From Arthrobacter sp. H16F315 (GTDB lineage Bacteria; Actinomycetota; Actinomycetes; Actinomycetales; Micrococcaceae), in NCBI RefSeq assembly GCF_024124825.1, contig NZ_JAMXSS010000002.1, forward strand, positions 1 through 64,000: a stretch of 64,000 bases of DNA. Reading direction: 5' to 3'. Positions 59,215 through 64,000 of the stretch are shown here, piece by piece. Position 1 is the first letter of the stretch. Each line of letters opens with the position of its first letter. Position numbers and translations under genes: made by a program. The notes beneath the pieces were generated by a model that worked only from the letters and a program-made list of their open reading frames with translations, ran no database searches and was not told the DNA's origin.

Positions 59215-60431
59215 CTCGCCACCTGTTCCAAGATCAATGCATCCAGATCGAGCTTTGACACGTCGATTTGCCCCGTCACCAGCTTCGGCAACAGGGCGTC
59301 ACGTAATTCCGTGAGCTTCTCACTCTGCAGCGAGAGTGCGGCGGCCTCGGAGCCCAATGGCTCGACCAGCGCTTGGAAGGAATCAAGCAGGTCCAACTGT
59401 GGGAGGAGGAACGGTCTCGCGTACGCGCCCTCACGGCTGAGCCCCGGGACGGCCGCATGGGAGTTCGTGAACTCCGTTCGGCGCAACTGTTCGGCCACGA
59501 ACCTCAACGGAAGGTCGGTTTGGACGAAGTATGTAGTGTCAATCGGCCAGCAAGGTCCGTCAACCCAGTGGACACTGCCGACGTTTCCCTTGCGCCCCAC
59601 AACAATCGCGGGGCCTTCAACAATCGACTCGTCATGCCAGCCGATGATCCCTGCCGAGCTTACAACCGCAATGTCGCCACCCCGCCTGGCATCTGCTTTC
59701 AACGCCTTGCCGTACTTGAGTTCGACCACGTCTCCGACCGTGCCTGCCTGCCATTCCCTAGGAATCGGACCGAGGGCGGAGTCGACCAAGGTCACTTCGC
59801 CGTGGCCGGGGTAGCGGAACTTCACGAACCACTCGCGGTAGGTGGCCCGGGCCATCTCCTCCAGTACCTTCACCCGCCTCCGGTTATTCTCGATCAGGTC
59901 GTCGAAGGCCTCAAGTACACCTATGAGGGAGTCTTGGATCCTCAGCGGCGGCACTGGCACCGGAAGGCGCTCCACTATCCCTGCATTGAGATTAGGCATC
60001 GTCGCACCAACTGCATGACCCTCGAGGTAGTCCGATGCGAGCTTCGTGTGAAAGAAGAACCGGAGGAAAGCCGGACGGACGGTTTCTGATTCTCCCGGAT
60101 GTATTCGCATTGACCCGGTGCCGCAGAACGCTGGAAGATCCTCTGCGAAGACCCAGGCCGTCCGACCGACGTCACCACGCCGTGCCAGCACGATGTCATT
60201 AGCTGACAACAGGTGCTGTTTGAGACGATCTGCTGTCGGCTCATCAATGCGGGCGACAGATGCGGTGTTGATACGGCCTCGAGTCATGTCCTTGGGCATT
60301 ACTACCGGGATGCCCTGCAGATCTTCGGTGTAGTCGCTTCGATGGAGCTGGGAACCGAAGGGGCCCGTCCGGATGAACCCACCACCCTCGCGGCATATCT
60401 CACCGAGCGATTTTATGGGCCAGTTGCTCAT
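59211..60431 (-). CDS. hsdS: type I restriction-modification specificity subunit S
   Basis: A 406-aa protein with two target recognition domains and two coiled spacer helices. TRD1 spans about residues 1-165, and its helix AFDDLIENNRRRVKVLEEMARATYREWF (landmark) leads to TRD2 (about 225-350). A second helix follows with SLQSEKLTELRDALLPKLVTGQ. It sets the DNA sequence recognised by both methyltransferase and nuclease. Overlaps hsdM by four bases. Confidence 0.93.
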   Translation of the reverse strand: MSNWPIKSLGEICREGGGFIRTGPFGSQLHRSDYTEDLQGIPVVMPKDMTRGRINTASVARIDEPTADRLKQHLLSANDIVLARRGDVGRTAWVFAEDLPAFCGTGSMRIHPGESETVRPAFLRFFFHTKLASDYLEGHAVGATMPNLNAGIVERLPVPVPPLRIQDSLIGVLEAFDDLIENNRRRVKVLEEMARATYREWFVKFRYPGHGEVTLVDSALGPIPREWQAGTVGDVVELKYGKALKADARRGGDIAVVSSAGIIGWHDESIVEGPAIVVGRKGNVGSVHWVDGPCWPIDTTYFVQTDLPLRFVAEQLRRTEFTNSHAAVPGLSREGAYARPFLLPQLDLLDSFQALVEPLGSEAAALSLQSEKLTELRDALLPKLVTGQIDVSKLDLDALILEQVAR

Positions 60432-61978
60432 GCCTCGAGAATTCCTTGAATAGCGGCATCGACCTTTGTTCTCAGGACCTCAGCCTGGTCGCTCAGCATC
60501 GTGAATTCCTCGTACAATGCTTCGAGATCGCCCACGAAGTCGACGTCGCTCTCGTCGACCGCTGTGGTGCCCGTGTACCGCGGGGGGTTGAGGCTCCAGC
60601 CCTGGGCTTCGATCTCGGCGCGAGTTGCGACCTTGCACAAACCACCGACGTCGACGTACTTCCCGTCGGGGAAGTTCTCTTTGAGCAGGGTGTCGCTGCC
60701 GTCATTGGACTCGACTTCCTCGCCGCGGTAGAGCCGCACGATGTTGGCCAGCAATTCGATCTGGTCGGGCTTGAAGTCGCGGTGGGCACGGTCGATCTGG
60801 CGATAGATGTGCCGGGCGTCGAGGAACAGCACGGTGTCTTCGCGCGGCGTGCCGACTTTGGCCTTGTCGAGGAACCAAAGCGTCACCGGCAGTGTGACGG
60901 TGTAGAAGAAGTTGGAGCTGATGGCGACCATGACATCGACGGCACCGGACTCGATCAGCTGCTTCCGAACCTCTTTCTCCGAGTGGCCCGCGTCGCCGGC
61001 CGAGTTCGCCATGACGAAGCCGGCGCGGCCTTTCGGGGTGAGCGCCGCGTAGAACTGCTGGATCCACAGGAAGTTGCCGTTGTCGGCCTTCGGTAGGCCA
61101 AACGGGAATCGCTTGTCGCCGGCAAGCTGTTCTTTCTTGATCTTGTCGACGTTGAACGGCGGGTTGGCCATGACGTAGTCGAAGGCGCCGACAGCGCCAT
61201 GCGGGTCTTCGTAGTAGCTGTTGGCCTGCCGGATGTCGCCCGAGAGCCCGTGGAGCGCGAGGTTCATCTTGGCCAACGGAACAGTGTCCTCGGTCTTTTC
61301 CGCTCCGAAGACCGAGAGTTTGCGGGTGGCCGACTCGTTGTGCCGCTCGACGAACTTTGCGCACTGGACGAACATGCCGCCCGACCCGCAGGCCGGGTCG
61401 AAGACCCGACCTTGGAACGGTTCCAGGATCTCGACGATGAGGCGGACGATGGAGTAGGGCGTGAAATACTCTCCACCGCCCTTGCCTTCTTGCGCTGCAA
61501 AGTTGGAGAGGAAGTCCTCGTAGATGAAGCCGAAAGCGTCGCCTTCGAGCTGGGTGGGCAGCGGAGCAAAGAGCCGCAGCAGTTCGATCAGGGTCGACCG
61601 TTCCAGCTTCTGGTAACCGCGCGGCAGGATGTCTTTGAGTTCGGGGTTGTCCTTCTCGATGGCCTTGATCGCCTCGTCGGTGGCCTTGCCGACGTCTTCG
61701 CCTTCGGGCAGGTCAACAAGGCTCGACAGCCGTGCCTTGTCGGGGACATAAAGCACGGACTTCGCCTTGTAGTCCGCGATCGTTGCTGGGTTCCGAGCGC
61801 TGGCCTTCGCCTCGACCTCGCCACGAACAGCCTCAAATCGATTCTCGGCGTAGGCGAGGAACACCAACCCGAGCACCGGGTCGCGGTACTGGCCCGGCGT
61901 GAGTTTCGAGTTGGCGCGCAGCTCATCGGCGGCAGCCCAGAGCGTTGCCCGGACACGGGCGAGATCGGAAGTCTTCAC
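60428..61978 (-). CDS. hsdM: type I restriction-modification DNA methyltransferase subunit M
   Basis: A 516-aa adenine N6-methyltransferase. N-terminal HsdM_N helices, then SAM motif I FDPACGSGGMF (about 193), motif IV MANPPFN (about 265), and the FxGxE-like region before it. The C-terminal part ends with a helix for HsdS contact. Starts at GTG 61978 (MKTSDLARVRATLW). There is no Shine-Dalgarno, but a TANNNT box lies six bases before, suggesting a leaderless transcript. Confidence 0.94.
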   Translation of the reverse strand: MKTSDLARVRATLWAAADELRANSKLTPGQYRDPVLGLVFLAYAENRFEAVRGEVEAKASARNPATIADYKAKSVLYVPDKARLSSLVDLPEGEDVGKATDEAIKAIEKDNPELKDILPRGYQKLERSTLIELLRLFAPLPTQLEGDAFGFIYEDFLSNFAAQEGKGGGEYFTPYSIVRLIVEILEPFQGRVFDPACGSGGMFVQCAKFVERHNESATRKLSVFGAEKTEDTVPLAKMNLALHGLSGDIRQANSYYEDPHGAVGAFDYVMANPPFNVDKIKKEQLAGDKRFPFGLPKADNGNFLWIQQFYAALTPKGRAGFVMANSAGDAGHSEKEVRKQLIESGAVDVMVAISSNFFYTVTLPVTLWFLDKAKVGTPREDTVLFLDARHIYRQIDRAHRDFKPDQIELLANIVRLYRGEEVESNDGSDTLLKENFPDGKYVDVGGLCKVATRAEIEAQGWSLNPPRYTGTTAVDESDVDFVGDLEALYEEFTMLSDQAEVLRTKVDAAIQGILEA

Positions 61979-61984
61979 AACTAG

Positions 61985-61990
61985 AGGTTA
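61985..61990 (-). promoter_or_regulatory. -10 box for leaderless hsdM transcription
   Basis: TAACCT on the minus strand ends six bases before GTG 61978. Actinobacterial leaderless genes show TANNNT at just this distance, so transcription would start at the G of GTG. No -35 is evident. Confidence 0.4.
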
Positions 61991-62115
61991 TCTGCGAAGG
62001 ACGGCCGAGCCGGCACGTACTCCGCTCGTAGGACGTGTCGCCGTTTAAAATCGCACGCTAAACGCATCACGTCCGAGGTCGATCCTTTGATCATTCGCGT
62101 CGGAACTCTTGAGGA

Positions 62116-62844
62116 CTACGGCGACAATCGGAACGGCACAAACGCCCCGAGACCCAACATCAGCCGTGGAAGTCGCTGCGCATCCATCTTCCTGTCAAAC
62201 ACTATAAGCATGTCAGCATGATGAGTTTCGCTCCCGAAGAGCTCCCCGAGCTTGATTAGATCTTTCTTACTCGAACGCGCGTCGAACGCTTCCTGGATCA
62301 ACCCGCGCAAAGCCTCCGGGCTTGTGGGGGTCACGAAATACTCGGCGAATCACGGCGACGTGCCCAAAGGCCGATTGATGGAAAGGCGGTTCGGGGCGGA
62401 AGTGCCTTTCGGAGTCGAGGCCAGCTGGACGCCGAGCAGGCCGTTCGGTGTGGGGTCACTTCGAAGACTGGAGTAAATTTCCCAGTCCACGAACTTCCGG
62501 GCCCAGGTGCATGCCCCCATCGCGACCAATGTCACTGTGGGGTCTTTGAGAAATTTCTGACGAATAGTGCGCCGAATGTACTCGACGTTCGTCGAATCGA
62601 TGATGTCTGAGCCATCTTCTTCCATACCGATCGCGCGCGGCATGAAGACGTCCTGGTTGAGCTGAATAAAATCAAGGACTTCCTCAGCATCGGCCGCGTG
62701 GTAGCTCACAAAGACCTTATGGCGCGCTGGGGAATACGCCGAATTTCGAGAACCCTCTGATGTGCTTTCGTAGAACTTTGTCAACTCGTCGAGCCGACGA
62801 ATAGCGCGTTTGGTGGATAGTGAATATGAGGACGTATCAGTCAT
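62116..62844 (-). pseudogene. TIR-like (ThsB/MTH538-type) protein with an in-frame stop
   Basis: From ATG 62844 the frame encodes a TIR-like fold: HKVFVSYHAADAEEVLDF at the start, TNVEYIRRTIRQKFLKDPTV, then LVAMGACTWARKFVDWEI and LLGVQLAS, the pattern of ThsB/DUF1863 proteins. TGA at 62350-62352 interrupts it after 164 residues. The same frame goes on as YFVTPTSPEALRGLIQEAFD to 62116. Without the TGA the protein would have about 242 residues. GGAGA precedes ATG; it overlaps the TPR gene stop (ATGACTGA). Base composition is lower in GC than the neighbours. Confidence 0.75.
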
Positions 62845-63994
62845 GGCGGGGGTTCTCCGCACTTATCACGTCGATGATCGGGTCAATAACTTCACCCGGG
62901 TCTCCCCACAGCCTCATGAAGCGGAGCTGGTCTAGCGCTGAATTACGAACTTCCGTTGAAGCTGAAAGTGCAGCCGTGGCGTAGGCCAGCGCTGCTTCTG
63001 TTGTGTCCGTTCCATTCGCCAACGCCTTGTGCAATTGCAATTCGGCATCCGTGAACAGGACCCAAGGATCCGTTGCGTCGCGGTCGGTGCTTATGTCATT
63101 TAGGAACCGGCCGACCACCAGCGCCTCGGTGAGCTTTTCGCGCTCGCCCTCAGAGAGATCGCGACGGTTTCCTTGTACGCGCAATGCCATCGCGTAGTTG
63201 ACACCCGTATACGCCTGCGGGTCAGCTCGAAATCCCAATTCATAGTACTCAGTCATGAGCTGAAAAGTGGCGGTTGCCGCTAAGCCCTGGAGTTCGCCAT
63301 GCATTAGCCGGCGCTTCAATAGGCCTCCCCATATCCCGTAACTTTCTGAATCTGTGTAACCGAATTCAAGAGCTAGACGCAGCAGTTCTTCCGCGCGGTC
63401 GAGCTTCTGTTTGCGCGCCACAGAGTCCGAAGTTCTTTCGCCGATTCTTCGAAGAGCCAGTACTGACTTGTGCAGCCAGACGCGATGGAGTGGATTCTCC
63501 ATCGCAGGCTCCGCCAGCTCCAACAGGGACAGTGCATCCTCGTACCTCGATTCGTCTAACAGTCCCACTGCCAGTTCGAGACGTAGGGCTAGCCGCGCTT
63601 GCTCACTAATATCGGCCGTTATTAGGATGTCGGCCGCAGCGAGCATCGGTTCAGCAGCCGCGGATTTCAGCGCTGTTCGTATCCGCTTTCTTATTTCAAT
63701 CTCCTCGTCGACCGCAGTGAGATCGGACCGACGAGAGAAGGGTGGAATTATTACGTCTACGTTGAACCACTCGTGAATCGGGCTGTCCGCATGAAGGCTG
63801 CCTCTGACGGCAGCTTCGATGATTGGACGGAGCTGCCGGATAGCATTCTGTGCCTGCGCGTCGGACAGCTTAAGTCCTCGTTCGAAGGAGTGCGCTCGGA
63901 TCATGGAGACGTCAAATGGGGGCGCTGAAGACTTCTGTCCCGAGATGGTTGGGCTGACCAATACCGTGGATCGTCGTGCGAAGACATGACGCAC
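62837..63994 (-). CDS. TPR protein with TRAFs-binding-like (DUF4071) domain, possibly 5'-incomplete
   Basis: A 385-aa helical-repeat protein. From about residue 125 to 375 it fits the bacterial TRAFs-binding/DUF4071 arrangement: ESYGIWGGLLKRRLM, then YYELGFRADPQAYTGVNYAMAL, DPWVLFTDAELQLH and ALAYATAALSAS. The first codon taken is GTG 63994, but the frame is open to the window edge, so the start may lie outside. The downstream TIR-like gene overlaps it by eight bases, so the two are one operon. Regulatory partner of a TIR effector is the likely role; this is inference. Confidence 0.7.
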   Translation of the reverse strand: MRHVFARRSTVLVSPTISGQKSSAPPFDVSMIRAHSFERGLKLSDAQAQNAIRQLRPIIEAAVRGSLHADSPIHEWFNVDVIIPPFSRRSDLTAVDEEIEIRKRIRTALKSAAAEPMLAAADILITADISEQARLALRLELAVGLLDESRYEDALSLLELAEPAMENPLHRVWLHKSVLALRRIGERTSDSVARKQKLDRAEELLRLALEFGYTDSESYGIWGGLLKRRLMHGELQGLAATATFQLMTEYYELGFRADPQAYTGVNYAMALRVQGNRRDLSEGEREKLTEALVVGRFLNDISTDRDATDPWVLFTDAELQLHKALANGTDTTEAALAYATAALSASTEVRNSALDQLRFMRLWGDPGEVIDPIIDVISAENPRHD

Positions 63995-64000
63995 ACCGAT

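Noticed and set aside
62116..62334. A separate 72-aa gene downstream of the TIR domain
   Set aside because: Same frame as the TIR gene, no RBS, and fluent continuation across the TGA; treated as the same gene.

Overview
The window looks like a chromosome segment of a high-G+C actinobacterium of the Micrococcaceae, most like Arthrobacter or Pseudarthrobacter. The evidence is an rRNA operon without tRNA genes in the 16S-23S spacer, dense GC-rich coding with GTG and TTG starts, and gene families common in that group (DUF6153, F510_1955 lipoprotein, MHS transporter, DUF6226). No phage, insertion sequence, CRISPR array or tRNA gene was seen.

Layout. 1-5930: an rRNA operon read on the minus strand, with tandem promoter candidates, repeated boxA-like leaders and a pre-23S processing stem. 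6060-10400: a stress-type SDR, cspA, and a TfoX-like gene paired with a frameshifted flavin monooxygenase. 10500-13250: a copper-type cluster behind a TACCC-N5-GGGTA box, ending in an internally deleted multicopper oxidase. 13411-21563: a complete complex I membrane arm (nuoA, H, J, K, L, M, N). In place of all Fe-S, FMN and quinone-reducing subunits it carries one protein that looks like a degenerate NuoB/NuoD fusion. This is the most unusual item here. 22050-24400: a decayed alcohol dehydrogenase/lactate region with two matching palindromic operators and a truncated IclR regulator. 24420-28470: a GAF kinase fused to a LuxR-type receiver, phosphofructokinase and small proteins. 28745-32693: a dihydroxyacetone kinase/aldolase operon and a divergent GlcG/HbpS gene. 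33368-38599: mixed genes (dehydrogenase with a divergent TetR, AraC plus glyoxalase, acyltransferase, DUF6226). 38792-42937: a C4 sugar-acid (D-threonate/D-erythronate) catabolic operon. 42956-50156: amidohydrolases, a PucR regulator, an MHS transporter and an M20 peptidase. 50265-51919: a second, intact TfoX/monooxygenase pair. 51947-55680: flavin reductase, dehalogenase, PhoD and a dead permease. 55880-63994: a type I restriction-modification operon (M-S-R) next to a TIR-like gene and a TRAFs-binding TPR gene, which together look like a defence island.

A window-wide caution: eight coding regions are broken by single-base frameshifts, most of them in or beside short homopolymers, and several more genes keep their start and end but lack the middle. 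The homopolymer indels suggest that part of this is consensus error rather than biology. Affected genes are annotated as whole loci with the break position stated.
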